Shown here: positions 11,020-23,074 of the stretch, one piece after another
Layout: each line of letters starts with the position of its first letter
Position numbering within the stretch: the stretch's first letter is position 1
DNA from: Phascolarctos cinereus
Taxonomy: Eukaryota; Chordata; Mammalia; Diprotodontia; Phascolarctidae
Length of the DNA: 64,000 nt
Assembly (NCBI RefSeq): GCF_002099425.1
Contig: NW_018343954.1
Location: forward strand, 23,025,501-23,089,500
Reading direction: 5' to 3'
Notes under the pieces: generated by a model
Databases searched by the model: none
What the model saw: only the letters and a program-made list of their open reading frames with translations
What the model was told of the DNA's origin: nothing
Position numbers and translations under genes: made by a program

Positions 11020-13517
11020 TCTGACAAAATAAGTAAAAATACAACACAATGCAAATTTGTGATTTCCTAAGTCATTATATACCCCATAGGGTTCTATTTC
11101 AATTTGACTTTGATAATTCTGCACCTATTGAGGTAGAAATACTGAAAAACATATCTGTGGACATATACAGTAGTTGTTTATAAAATGTGAAAATTACATA
11201 ACATAATTTGAAAGTCTACCAATCACACATGTATCCTCTGTGGAGTGGTTATCATCAACTTGCAACTTGGCCCAATACCATATTCACTCTGAACATCCCA
11301 AGCTCTAAAATAATCCAGGATATATTTGAATATTTCTTTATTAATTACTAAGATTGCAACATCTTTATCAGTCCATGTTACTAACAATAGTTATTTAATA
11401 CACCAAAGAAGCCTCTTTTCTTTTTTTCTCTTTTCTACCCACTCTCTGTTTCTCTCTTTGTGTGTGTGTAGGTGCATATACACAATTATGTATCTCCTTA
11501 ATCTTCTAAGTTTGAATAAATATTAAAGTTAATGGCTATTCAATTTATTAATAATGTAACTTTTAAGAAGACAAAGACAAATAACCATTCATATTTTAGC
11601 TTTCTATAAGATCACCCACAACTCTTCATTATTGCTGGTCTTGACTTCTCACTTCAGCTATGTATGTTATGGCCAAAGTCTCTCAAGAAACCTCTTCTTA
11701 TTTATTCACCAAAGGATTAAACTCAATTCTCTCATGAATTATTTCTGTCTCACAGTTAACACTCTAGAATAAGAATTATAACTCTCCAGTTTCTTCACAG
11801 ATTCCTTAAGGAATCCTCTTTAATTTTTTTCCCCCTTGGAACAGGAGTTAATTCTCAATTTTCTCAAAAACTTTAAAACTCTATCATCTCATAGCTTTTT
11901 TTCCCCAAGCTATCACTGCCAGTAAAACACCTGATCTTTAAGGATTCCATTGCCTTTTAAAGAAATAGTAACAACATCTACAGTATTTTTTTAGAGAAGC
12001 TATTGAAACTGCTGTTGAATCTACATAAAGACAAATATTGAACCTATTACCCCAAAGAATAAATTCTAGAAATAAAAGATGATACCACAGCAAAGCACTC
12101 TGGCAGATATTTACACATGTAGGGTGGAGATGGCTAATGATCTAATAAATAGTTCTGATAAAGAATGTCTTGACAGTTTGGAGAATAACAAGGAGGTAAC
12201 ATAAGTGATGCTAACAGAAAAGAGAATAACCAGGACAAAGTAGTGTTCATCACCACCAAAGGATTCAGAGAGAGTAAAGAAAATGAAAGAAAGGCCACTA
12301 GATTTAGCTGCTAAAGAGTTATTGATGTCCTTTGAGACATATCACTGTATGAGAAGCCCAAATCCTTTGAGAGGGATCTTTTCAAGTCAGGATTTTTTTT
12401 TTAAATGACAAGCCACAAAAGAAAATGTGAAACACAATTGGATAAAGTATAGGAGTAAAGTTTATACTTGGATTTATTTTATATTAACTTCAAATATAAT
12501 GTGGGGAATAAGTAACCAGACATGTTTTTCTGAGAAATATTAGTGTGTTTTTTTAATTAATCTAAAAATTCAATATGTTCATTGTGTCAATAGTGTGATA
12601 CAGAAGCCAAAAAGCTAATATAATCTAAGGCATTAAGACTGATATAGTGTCTAGACCCAGGATGTACCTTCCTTCATCAGATAACTGACAGAAAATTCAT
12701 AGGAGGGTAATGAGGGAGACAATAATAATGTCTCCAAGTATCTGAAAAGTGCTTATTTTACATGGGACCTTAGATTTGGTCAATTTGGCACCAAAATTTG
12801 GAACCAGACAACATAGATGTACACTAAGAAAAAGTAAATTTTAGTTTGAAGTAAGAAAGGAACAGGTTAACTACATGGACTTGTAGTTGCTTACTACTTC
12901 TGGTTCTTTGATTCTGAGAAGAATGGTGGTGAATTGATAGGGTTGAACTGCAAGGTTCTATTGCAAGGCTCTGAGAAGTAAGTGGGTGATGAATTAGAGG
13001 CAGCAAAAGTAAGTAATTCCTTCCCAGATTTGAAAGGGAATGAAAGGGAGGAGAGACCAATGATCTTGCACAATGAGAACCTTATTGTCTGTGGCTAGTA
13101 TCTTCTGGATTAAGAGTGCACGGATGTACTACAGATCAAGCTTAGGAGATCAAGTGAAGAGGATTTTGCTATCATTGCTGAGGGGACTTAGATTTCTTTT
13201 GCTTTCCCTAAGATAGCAAAAGTAGAAATAATTTTGAAGTTGCAGAAAAGCTCGTTTTTGGTTCAGGGCAAGGAAGTCTCCTATCACTTAGAACTATGTA
13301 AAAAAAAAGATACCAATCATTGGGTTCAAGTACAGTCTAATAAAACATTAGCACTTGGTGACCTTCTCACAGGTGGGAAACCCATAAAGGTATCTTAGGC
13401 TCGTACTCTGTGGACTTGTATCATACTTTCTAAGTTTCTCTTGAAATTATCACTTTTATTATTCAGCAGACACTAGTGCAAAGCAAGAATATTTCATGAA
13501 ATAATATAGTACATGTG
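11020..13517. other. Unique non-coding sequence
   Basis: About 2.5 kb without recognised repeats, RNA genes or convincing exons. A pyrimidine-rich patch (11415-11470) and A/T runs are present. Open frames here are short and lack codon structure. Candidate for host non-repetitive DNA. Confidence 0.5.
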
Positions 13518-13529
13518 ACAATTGAATAT
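13518..13529. repeat. Possible left TSD of the 13.5-16.4 kb L1
   Basis: ACAATTGAATAT here and ACAATTGTATAT at 16448-16459 differ at one base and bracket the L1 that lacks its 3' half. It is AT-rich, so chance similarity cannot be excluded. Confidence 0.55.
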
Positions 13530-14243
13530 AATTTTTACTACATTATGATCTAAAAAGGGTATAATTAATACTTATGTTTTTCTGTATTTGGTATGAGAAT
13601 TTTATGCCCTAATACACAATCAATTTTTTTGTGTGTAGGTGCCACGTGCCACTAAGAAAAAGGTATATTCTTTTCTATTTTCCTTCAATTTTCTCCAGAG
13701 GTCTATCACTTCTAACTTTTCTAAAATTCTATTCATTTCCTTAATTTCTTTCTTGTTTATTTTTTTGGTTACATTTATCTTGTTCTGAGAGAGGAAAAAT
13801 CAGATCCCTCACTGGCATAGTTTTACTATTTCTTCCTATTACTCATTTAACTTTTCCTTTCAGAATTTGAATCCTATACCATTTGATCAATGGGTTTAGT
13901 ATTGACATACTTGATTGTCCATGACATCTTTTTTGCAGAATTTGTTTTCTGTCCTTATCTATTTTAATACAGTCCATTTTTGCTTTTGTTTTGTCTGAGA
14001 TTGTGACTGCTACTCTTGCTTTTTTTTTTAACTTCAGATGCAGCATAATAGCCCCTTACCTTTACTCCATGTGTATCTGTCTGCTTCAAATATATTTCTT
14101 GTAAGCAACATATTGTAGGATTCTGGTTTTTAATCCACTTTGCTATCTGATTCTATTTTATGAGTGAGTTCATCCCATTTACATTCACAGTTATGTCGAC
14201 TAATTGTATCTTTCTCTCCATCCTGCATTTCCCCTGTAGGTAT

Positions 14244-14277
<34 letters not shown>

Positions 14278-16447
14278 CTCTCTCTTCTCTCTCGCTCTGC
14301 TCTCTCTCTCTCTCTCTCTCTCTCCTCTCTCTCGCTCTCCTTTCACCCTGTCCCTCCTCAAAAGTGTTTTGCTTTTGACTACTGCCTCTCCCAATCTGAC
14401 ATCCTTTCTATCAGGTCCTTCTTCTTAATATTCTCCTCCCTTACTTCCCTCTTACTTACTTACTTAATATTCTTCCATCTTACTATCCCTGTAGGATAAA
14501 ACAGATTTCTATAGGCTATTAAGTATGTATTTTACTCCCTGTTTCAGCCAATACCAATGAGAGTAAGGTTCAAGCATTGTCCATGACCTTTCCATTTTCC
14601 CCTCCATTGTAAAAGTTTTTTTGCATCTCTTCTATGTGAAATTGTTTACTCCATTCTGCCTTTCCCTTTCTCCTTCTCTCAGTGCATCCCTATTCCTATT
14701 CAGCTCTTTTCTTTTTCATCAGGAATTCTTGAAAGTCTTCCATTTCATTAAATATCCATTTTTCCTATGAAGGATTATAGTCAGTTTTGCTGGGTATATG
14801 ATCTTGGATTGTAATCCTAGCTACTTTGCCTTCTAGAATATCACATTCCAAGCCTTCTGATGCTTTAATGTAGGAGCTACTAAATCTTGTATTATCATGA
14901 CTGTGTCTCCATGATATTTAAATTGTTTCTTTCTGGCTGCTTGAAATATTTTCTCCTTGATCCAGGAGATCTGGAATTTGATTGTACTATTCCTGGGAGT
15001 TTTCACTTTTGGATTTTAGGAGGTGATTGGTGGCTACTTTCAATTCCTATTTTACCCTCTCATTCCAAGATATCTGGGCAGTTTTCCTTGATAATTTCTT
15101 TAAAGATGATGTGCAGGTTTTTGTTTTGGTTATGACTTTTACATAGTTCAACAATTCTTAAATGATTTCTCCTTGATCTATTATCTAGGTCGGTTGCTTT
15201 TCCAATGAGATAGCTCACTTTTTTTTTCTATTTTCCAATTTTTCACCTTTGTTCTATTGCTTCTTGATGTTTCATGAAATCATTAGCTTCAACTTGCCTA
15301 ATTCTAATTTTTAAGGAATTATTTTCTTCAGTGAGCTTTTTTCTTCCTTTTACATTTTGCCAATTCTGTTTTTAAGGAATTCTTCTCTAAGGTGGATTTT
15401 TATATCTCTTCCAGTATTTGGCCTATTCTCTTTTTTTAAGATGTTCTTTTCTTCAGTATTTTTTGCCTCCTTTACCAATTATTGACTCTTTTTTCATATT
15501 TTTCTTGAATGACTTATTTCTCTTTCAATTTTCCCTGTACCGCTCTTATTTGATTTTTAAAATCCTTTTTGAGCTTTTCTAGGAATTCTTTTGGAGGGGG
15601 TGGGGGGAGCAAGTGGCCTCATACTAATTTACATTTTTCTTTGAGGTTTTACATGTAGCTGTTTTTACATTCTTGTTTTCTGAGTTTTTTTTTAAATTTT
15701 CCCCGTCACTATAGTAACTTTCTATGCATTGTTGTTGCCATTGTTGTTGGTGGAGGTGCTCATTTTTCAGAACTAGTTCTTGACCAAACTTTTTTGCTAA
15801 AATTGGGCTTTGCTCCAGGGTAGAGAGGGCATTGTCCTAATTTTCAGCTTTTTTGTGCTGTTGGTTTAAGAGCTATTTCTGGGTGTACGTTAAGTTTTCA
15901 GTTCTTCCAAGTTGGTATGATCTAAGGAGAGGTCTGGTACCTGTTTTCCTGGCCTGTGCTTTGGTCTGTGACCTACCACATATGCTCTTTTCTACTCTGG
16001 AATTATGACTAGGGTCCCTGCTCTTGCTAGTGCTTCTCCTTGCCATTGAACTGCAACTCATAACCGTGTATGTGCAACGCAACAGAGTCCTGCTCCCAGT
16101 TCCAGCAAATGGTCCCCTGTAATCTCCTTCTCACCACTTGTTTGGCTCCCTTACAGTCTCTTCCCTGAGAACTCTGGAAGCCACAGGTGCTGATGCACGT
16201 GACCCCAAGGCCTGCCAAGCCCAGCCTATGCTGGACTATTCTCTATTCTCACCCCAGTGAAACAGACTTTTCTTTGGAAATTGAATTTTCTTGTGTTGGA
16301 AGAATGTTTCACACTGTACTTTTCTTGATTCTACTATCCTAGAGTTCATTTTGAGGTATAATTTTAACATTGTTTGCAAAGAAATTTGGGAGAGCTAAGG
16401 TGAGTCCCTGACTTTACTCTGTCTTCTAGGCTCTACTCTCATACATA
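13530..16447 (-). mobile_element. L1 with intact 5' end but lacking the 3' half
   Basis: Minus-strand L1 of 2.9 kb. From left to right it shows ORF2 endonuclease-domain sequence (about 13.55-14.2 kb), the inter-ORF region carrying a (TC)n expansion (14.2-14.7 kb), ORF1 (about 14.7-15.65 kb, RNA-binding region then coiled coil) and 5' UTR (15.75-16.44 kb). The reverse transcriptase, ORF2 C-terminus and 3' UTR are absent. The left edge overlaps in content with the right end of the ORF2 piece at 55.8-55.96 kb, which locates the cut inside ORF2. A 12-bp TSD-like pair suggests the truncated form was inserted as such, for example from a prematurely polyadenylated RNA. No frame is intact. Confidence 0.72.
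14246..14340. repeat. (TC)n microsatellite inside L1 inter-ORF region
   Basis: A CT-dinucleotide run with a few G interruptions, placed just 5' (in L1 sense) of the ORF2 start. Pyrimidine-rich inter-ORF sequence is the likely seed. It produces spurious arginine/glutamate and serine/leucine frames. Confidence 0.92.
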
Positions 16448-16459
16448 ACAATTGTATAT

Positions 16460-16778
16460 CTCCCTCTTCTCTCAAAAATATATAACATATCCCCAGATAT
16501 ACACACATGATCACTGAGTTTCATGTGGAAATTATAAGGGAAGCACACACATATCACACACAAATGCATTTGGCATGGGGATGGAAAGAAGCCTCACACT
16601 TCTAAGCCTACAGGGCTACATTCTGAGCATTGTACTTGGTAGCATGTCTCTGCTACTCTCTCAATGGCTATTGCATTTCTGCTATTTCTGGACTCTCAAG
16701 CTCTTCTGTCATTGGCTGCTCTTTGACTTGGTGTTTCACTCTTATGCTTTTAAGGTATCTTCGAGTCTAATGATCTTC
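16460..16778. other. Unique non-coding sequence
   Basis: No recognisable element. An open frame of about 100 codons crosses it but has the leucine/phenylalanine-rich composition of chance AT-rich translation and continues into an L2 tail. Confidence 0.45.
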
Positions 16779-16912
16779 CTCATTAGAGCGCACACTCTGA
16801 GAGCAGGAACATTTTGTTTTGTTTTGTTCTGGCCTTTCTTTGTATCCCCGGCACTTAGCACAGTGCCTGATATGCAGTTGCATGAATAAGTGCTTGTTCT
16901 ATTACTTCCTGA
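16779..16912 (+). repeat. L2 3'-end relic
   Basis: It reads ATTAGAGCGCACACTCTGAG…CTTTGTATCCCCGGCACTTAG…CAGTGCCTGATATGCAG…AATAAGTGCTTGTT. This is the characteristic 3' tail of L2 LINEs (…cctttgtatccccagcacttagcacagtgcctggcac…aataaatgctt). Confidence 0.8.
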
Positions 16913-17379
16913 AAAGAATTTCTTCTAGCACCTTCTGGGATTCATCCCTTAGGTTTTTCTGCCAACCATCTCAGCTCTAGACTAGTATTGTATGAAGAAG
17001 CCTGTTTATAAGAAAAGTTCTTTAGTCATATCTAGATCAAACTCAGTTATCAAAAGTGAGGTCCAGAACTCTCAGAATTCAAGTATTTATTTTCCTAAGC
17101 ATTTCTTTACAGTCTTTGTCCCAGAGAGCTGAAAGGGCTATAAACTATCAAGGTACTCTCAGCGTTCCCAGGTAAATTTATTTCAGCCAAAGCAAAAAGC
17201 TAAGTGAGGAAACAATCCTGGAAATTTCTCTTCTCAGAATTGGTATAGAAATATCATTTATCAGCAAAGCATACTATGGCTTGGTTATTGTATTTGACTA
17301 GGAAAAAAAAGTCTTGTTGCAGCCCTATGTGCATAGTGGTAGTCCAAATTTATTTTTTCATCAAGTTTTACAAAAGAAT
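16913..17379. other. Unique non-coding sequence
   Basis: No feature recognised. Confidence 0.45.
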
Positions 17380-17585
17380 TTACATGAATTCCTTACTGAC
17401 CCTTGCAAACAACTTGTGAGGTAGGTGCTATTTATCCCTCCATTTTGCATTTAATGAAATAGAAATCAGAGAAGTTAACTGATTTGCCCAGGATCACATA
17501 GCTAATATACTTCTGAAGTAGAATTTGAACCCAGGTATTCCTGACTTCTGATTTAGGGCTATAGCCACTGAGACACATTCCATTC
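17380..17585 (-). repeat. MIR SINE relic
   Basis: Contains TTGTGAGGTAGGTGCTAT, GATTTGCCCAGGATCACATAG and TTTGAACCCAGGTATTCCTGAC in the order of an inverted MIR. Old and divergent. Confidence 0.75.
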
Positions 17586-18067
17586 ATTTTGAGGTTGTTA
17601 TATGAGTTCTTGACTCCTTTCCCATTTTGATACTGGTCTTCAAAGAATAATAAACCTCTATAGGAACAAGAGATTTCAGATCTTGTCTATACCCCTCTCA
17701 TTTTAACAAGTAATATCTGGACCAGAGGTTAAATCATTCACTCAAGCACAAAGGCAAAGCCAGGTCTCTTGTTTCTTGGTGCAAAGATGGCCTAAATTTC
17801 CTGAACCAAAAATTGGAATATGAAAAATCATTTTTCCTAGAAGCTTAAATTATTAAGGAATTTATATTGCCTTGGCATGTTTTTTTTTGGGGGGGAGAGA
17901 GGCTACGTATACAGATACATTATAACCCATCCTAGCCACTACTTTACTGCAAATGTCAAAGATATACATATTATACAGGTGTGGGGAACAGGAACTTTTG
18001 CCAATGAAAATGGTTTTCAACCTCTTTACCTTTCTTTTATTGCTCCTAATATTTGTTTGTTTTTGTC

Positions 18068-18230
18068 TTTGGAAGCATGGTACAGTGGAAAAGGTACTGG
18101 CTTTGGAGCCAGAAAAAACACAGGTTCAAATACCACCTCAGACACTGATTGGTGAGGTGATTCTGGGAAGTCACCTTCACTCTCCACATTTGTAAAAATT
18201 ACAAGGAAGAAGGGAAAGTGGAAATAACTA
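18068..18230 (+). repeat. MIR SINE
   Basis: It begins AGCATGGTACAGTGGAAAAG, followed by GGTTCAAATACCACCTCAGACAC (the B-box region of the tRNA-derived head) and GGGAAGTCACCTTCACT. A clear plus-strand MIR with tRNA-like head and core. Confidence 0.85.
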
Positions 18231-18239
18231 TTTATATAA

Positions 18240-18502
18240 TGTTCCCTATATTCCACTATTCCAGTCATTATGCCAATCAAATTTTACAAATATTATCTTA
18301 TTCCATCCTGACAATAACCCTGCAAGGTAGGTGCTATGAATATGACCATATTATAGTTGAGGAAACTGGGGCAAAAATAGGTTAAAGACTTGCTCAGCAT
18401 CACACAGCTAGTGTGTGTCTGAGACTGGATTTGAAATCAATTTTTCCTTGTCTCCAGGTTCAGCACTCTCTCCATTGTGCAAACAGCTGCCTCTAAGAAG
18501 AA
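18240..18502 (-). repeat. MIR SINE (marsupial MIR/Mon1 type)
   Basis: Inverted copy: AAATATTATCTTATTCC, then CAATAACCCTGCAAGGTAGG, GAGGAAACTGGGGC, CATCACACAGCTAGT and CAGCACTCTCTCCATTGTGC, ending AGCTGCCTC. It lies back to back with the plus-strand MIR at 18068. Confidence 0.85.
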
Positions 18503-18538
18503 GGTTAGGCTGCATGGCCTTTAAGATCACTCACACTC

Positions 18539-18719
<181 letters not shown>

Positions 18720-18924
18720 CTATGCTTATTGACTTGATTTACTGAGTGCCTATTTACTGAAATAGCAAACTTTTCAGAATATTTGTTTATGGGAATATCA
18801 GACAATATTTAAAAGAATCTCAACCAGAAAATCCATAGATATACCTTGACTGATATCTGAGAATTAGAATTGTAGTCATCTCCTATCTGGTGTTCTTTCT
18901 CAAAACTCCAAATGCACTTTGAAC

Positions 18925-19070
18925 ATGTGAATTCTAATACCAGCTCTGCTACTTACTTTGTACCACTCCCTGAGCTTCAAATTTGGACAACAGTTTCATC
19001 ATCTATAAAAATAGGAAATTTTATGAGACCAGTTCTAAGATCCCTTCTGGCTCTGAAATCTGACATTATA
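18925..19070 (+). repeat. MIR SINE relic
   Basis: Shows ATTCTAATACCAGCTCTGCTAC, then CAGTTTCATCATCTATAAAA and TTCTAAGATCCCTTCTGGCTC in MIR order on the plus strand. Confidence 0.78.
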
Positions 19071-19618
19071 GTGAACACCACACTGTTTAGCATAGAGTTG
19101 TTCCTTAGTTGTGTCACAGTTTCTAGTTCTTACACAAAGAAAAGATTTTTTTGTAAACAGTTTCCCAAAGGAATTTTGTTTTCATTTTGTTAATTTCTCA
19201 ATGTATTTAAGAGATAGGGAGACAATATGCATCATACCTTTAGAAAGTAAAAGGACAGGGTCAGCACAAATAGCACCTGATAGTTTCAACTACTGCTAAT
19301 GTTTTCAACAAACAGCAAATTACAGGTAAACAAGCTAACAGATGCTTTAAGACAGACCTCTAACAAATGACAAATGACAAAAGTCTAACCTTGCACCCTT
19401 CTCAATTCCACACCTGTTACTGTATCAGCCCTTGGGGTGTTGTCAGTCACAGAATAGCATACTGGTCACTTTGTTCAGGAAGTGGCCTTTGACCCACTGG
19501 TCACTTTTTAATTCACTGAACAGTAATGGCCAATTAACATCCTCAAATAACTAGAGTTTAATTAACTGTGACTACCCTTAATTATAGACATTTATTTTTA
19601 CCATGTAATTTTGAGAGC

Positions 19619-19620
<2 letters not shown>
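19071..19620. other. Unique non-coding sequence
   Basis: Nothing recognised. AT-rich with no coding signal. Confidence 0.45.

Positions 19621-19622
<2 letters not shown>

Positions 19623-19664
<42 letters not shown>
19623..19664. repeat. (CA)n microsatellite
   Basis: About 21 uninterrupted AC units. The reverse strand yields a spurious Cys-Val run. Confidence 0.97.
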
Positions 19665-19667
<3 letters not shown>

Positions 19668-20000
19668 ATGTCTCTCAGATATTTTGTAAAACTTAGCATT
19701 CTGACATATGACCTAGAGTCATCATAAAGGCAGTCTAGTGCCCTACACTTCAGTCTTGTAAAATTTGTAAAATTAGAATTGATTTTCACAATGATGGCCT
19801 TGTTGAGGAGAAAACAATTATAGTCAGGACTAGAACAATATTTTTGGTAAATTTTCAAAGACACTAAAACTAAAAGGGTTTTCATTAAAACAACAAAACA
19901 AAACAAAAAAGGGTTAAATTAACCCTATTGTTTGTGACTTTTACCTTTGAAGTGTTACTATGTGAATTCCAGACTTAGATGATAGACTTCACATAGTAAA

Positions 20001-20205
20001 ACCTAATCCAGGGGTGGGGAAGCTGCCTCTCTGAGGCCGCATGTGGCCTTCTAGGTCTCAGTCTTTTGCCTGAGTCAAAGTTTTACAGAACAAATTTTTT
20101 TTATTAAGGAGATTTGCTCTGTTAAGTTTGGATTCAGTCAAAGGGCTGCACTTGAGGATCTAGAGGGCACATGTGGTCCACAGGTTCCCCATCTATGGTC
20201 TAATC
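20001..20205. mobile_element. hAT-type MITE with 8-bp TSD
   Basis: A non-autonomous DNA transposon. The element (20009-20197) begins CAGGGGTGGGGAAGC and ends with the imperfect inverse GGTTCCCCATCTATG. Its two halves are largely complementary: ACAGAACAAATTTTTTTTATT against the following AGGAGATTTGCTCTGTTAAG, and the TTTGCCTGAGTCAA arm against TTGGATTCAGTCAAAGGGC. The whole can fold into a long hairpin. Flanks are ACCTAATC (20001-20008) and GTCTAATC (20198-20205), an 8-bp duplication with two differences and the length made by hAT transposases. No transposase is encoded, so it would have been moved in trans. Confidence 0.85.
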
Positions 20206-22022
20206 CTTTATGTACCTCTCTGTGGAGAGCTTATGAGACATCTTTCCATTAGGCTTCAGGCTCTTTATAGCTGCTGGTTTCATTTATGATGAGGATATCA
20301 ATGCTATGATGAGTAAAGGAGAAACAAGTGAACAAAAATAAGTAGCCTTTTTCTTTTTTAAAGATGTCCATCTTACCTTTTTGGGATAGAAATTCACCAC
20401 TAGTGCTGAGGCAAGTTTTCTGTCAGCCACCAGGCTAAATCCTGCTCTTAATAAGTTTCCCCTATCAACTAATTCAGACAATCACCTCCTTATAAACAGA
20501 GAATGTAAGGAGGAGCAAGCCAGTGAACTTGGTAAGGCAACCCAAAGGAATCCTACCTGAGCTCCAACTGCCCAACTTTAACACAAAAATAGTAAGTAGT
20601 ATTTACACTGAACATGGAGTGGCCTTGGCTAAAGCATTTGATTAAGCAAATATTTCAAATTCAAGAAATATTTATTATTTCCTTCCCTTATCATATAAGT
20701 ATACGATATATGTTACATCTTTGGTATGTATATATGTCTCAGCTGGGTTTTTTTTTTGTATGTTTCTTTGTTTTGTTCTGTTTTTAACCACAGAATGTGG
20801 AGAATAATAATTGTCTTCCCTACCAGCAAACTTCTAATAATTAATAAACCAGACAAAATATATTTAATTGAAAGTTTACCATGTGCTTTGAGGTATCAAA
20901 ATCAAAATCAAAAGTTGAAAATCATAAAACACGAAAATGCAAGGTAATATTTCCTTCTGGATCACCCCTCCAGAAGAAACCATAATTCTAAAAGAGATTT
21001 TCTGGCTCTCAAGGAAATAGCTGGTTCCGCAGGCTTCAGCTATTAAGTGGACATGGGTGTACTGGGGTGGAGGGGGGAGGGATATAAAACCCCTCCACTC
21101 TGCCTCAGGATGCACCTTCTTTAACAAAGGAGATATTCTATTTCATGCTTAATTAACTAGTCATCAGAAATTAGTGATAACTAATATTTCCTTTTTAGCT
21201 CTAAAAGTTCATTTTTTAAGGTTGAGGGTATTTTTTTTAACTTGAAGGAATAATACATATTTTTTCAAACACTAATAAATGGACTCTTTATTCCTTCTTT
21301 ATCTACTTCTGAATTTTAATGAATATTCCCAGTGATAATTACTATATTTCCACGTTTATATAAAAAAAGTAGAGATCACAGAATGATCTGACAGTTACAA
21401 AGACCCAATGCCTTCTAAATATAGAAATTGGATAATTATCTTCAACGCTATTTCTTAAAATTCCAAGGTATGTAAATCATTAACAGGAATGTTCACAAAA
21501 ATTGGGGGTATTAAAACAAAAATTTTATTATCCATCAAATGCAGATGACCTCTAGTTACTAACCCTTTTTAAAATATATTCTCCTGTTTCTGTCATTTCA
21601 GCTCCCTGAGGAATAGCCAGAATGTTTTACATTTTATTTCAATGACATTATTTCAAACACTAGATAAGAGAAAATAAAATAATGGTTGATAAAATAATTG
21701 TTTCCCTGAAGGGAAAAAAATGTTTTGGTTTTTGTGTTCCAGTACATTGGTGTATCAATTAGGAGCACTTTAAAAAAATCGAGTTCAAAATCTCATTAGT
21801 CTATTTCCTAATGCCTTTCAATAAATCACTTTGTGAAGGGCTGCCTGCAGTACAGCAGAGATTGGGACTCATTACAGCTCTTACTGAGAAATATGATCTA
21901 AGCCTAAATATTTTGCTTCAAGTTCACTTTATAATAAAAACTGCTCAGAGTATATTCATGCTTAAGTTTTCAAACCCAGAAAAATCAACCCAGCATCATT
22001 TGTATCCTTAATTAGAAAGAAC
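20206..22022. other. Unique sequence with a possible conserved segment
   Basis: No repeat family is recognised over 1.8 kb. A 9-bp perfect stem (GTGGAGGGG 21067-21075 with CCCCTCCAC 21090-21098) encloses GGAGGGATATAAAA. The 21.79-22.01 kb portion is compositionally balanced and contains CTGCCTGCAGTACAGCAG and CTCATTACAGCTCTTACTGAG. It reads more like constrained non-coding DNA than like repeat debris, but that is only an impression. Confidence 0.35.
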
Positions 22023-22037
22023 CAGAGGACTCTGCAG
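22023..22037. repeat. TSD of RTE-tailed SINE
   Basis: CAGAGGACTCTGCAG here and CAGAGGACTCTACAG at 22273-22287, a 15-bp duplication with one difference. Confidence 0.88.
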
Positions 22038-22272
22038 GGTAGCTAGGTGGTACAGTGGATAAAGTGCAGGGCCTGGAGTCAGGAATACATGAGTTCAAAT
22101 CTGGCCCCAGATACTTACTAGCTGGGCAAACCTGGGCAAGTCACTTAACTCTGCCTCAATTTCCTCGTTTTTAAAATGAGCCGGAGAAGGAAATGGTAAA
22201 CCATACCAGAATTTTTGCCCAAAAAAACTCAAATGGGGTCACAAAAAGCCAGACAAGATTGAACAGCAATGG
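22038..22272 (+). mobile_element. tRNA-derived SINE with RTE-type tail
   Basis: The head GGTAGCTAGGTGGTACAGTG is followed by a B-box-like GAGTTCAAATCTGGCC and a CORE-like CTTACTAGCTGGGC…GGGCAAGTCACTTAAC. Then come CTCAATTTCCTCG, AATGAGCCGGAGAAGG and CAAATGGGGTCACAAAAAGC, ending in GAACAGCAA. The last part is the RTE LINE-derived 3' tail typical of one marsupial SINE family, so an RTE LINE presumably supplied the enzyme. Flanked by a 15-bp TSD. Confidence 0.9.
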
Positions 22273-22287
22273 CAGAGGACTCTACAG

Positions 22288-22679
22288 TTTTCCAAAACAA
22301 ATTCAGATGAAAAAGAAGCTTACTGGGGAGAATGGTTAAACAAGGAAGTGGTAGGTGAGAGGTGGTGCTTGTTTTTAAAACTGAATGAGTCTGACTTCAG
22401 TTACAAGCAAAGTGTGTCATTTTGTTTGCTTTTGTTTTTGTTTTGTGTTTTTTCCTTTGCAAACTTCACTGACACTGACAATTGTTCCCTCTTTATTCTA
22501 GGACTCTATGAAACTGATAATTCCAACACTGTAAGGCAGAGATCTGGAGGGCATTTAAGGAATGCTAAAGGGGGAACTTAACAATGTACAGGCAGTGAAC
22601 GGTACTCACCTCCCCTTCCCTCTCCACCCCCAGGAACAGGAGTTATCAAGGAGGCAGCAATCAACACGAATTCTACTTT
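22288..22679. other. Unique non-coding sequence
   Basis: T-rich and otherwise featureless. No recognised repeat. Confidence 0.4.
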
Positions 22680-22990
22680 GTCTCTTACTTTTATGGGCTC
22701 TCCTTTCATAGAGCCACTACCTTACATCAAACCTTCATCTCTTCAAGCTCAAACTAGTATAATAGACTGCAACTGATCTTCTTATATACCAGTCTCTCTA
22801 CTTTCCAATACATCCTCTAAACTGACATTCCTAAGCAACAAATGAGACTATGTCAATTCTCTGCTCAAGGATAATTTGTGTGGTTGTTCCCATATTGCTT
22901 CTATGAAAAATACATACTCCTCTGTTTGGTATTTAAAGTCCTACATCATTTAGACTAATTTTACTCTTTAAGGAAATTATTCAAACCCAT
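22680..22990 (+). repeat. L2 3' UTR relic
   Basis: Includes CTCTGCTCAAGGATAATTTG, GCTTCTATGAAAAATACATA and CTCCTCTGTTTGGTATTTAAAG. These align in order with the L2 phrase '…ctgctcaa…ttgcttctaggataaaatacaaactcctctgtttggcatttaaag'. Confidence 0.7.
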
Positions 22991-23074
22991 GACCTCATTG
23001 GTGCATGGAACTCTTAGCAATGAACATTCCACCAATGAAGATTGAAATCTCTTCTGAAATTTACATTCTGAGAG

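Noticed and set aside
14160-14499. Ser/Leu-rich frames and the reverse Arg/Glu frame
   Set aside because: (TC)n microsatellite inside L1.
17640-17810. Possible MIR relic (AGAGGTTAAATCATTCACTC, AAGCCAGGTCTCTTG)
   Set aside because: Too few ordered blocks to support a call.
21060-21100. TATAAA within a G-rich hairpin, considered as a promoter
   Set aside because: No exon, CpG island or transcript evidence downstream. A lone TATA string is expected by chance in AT-rich DNA.
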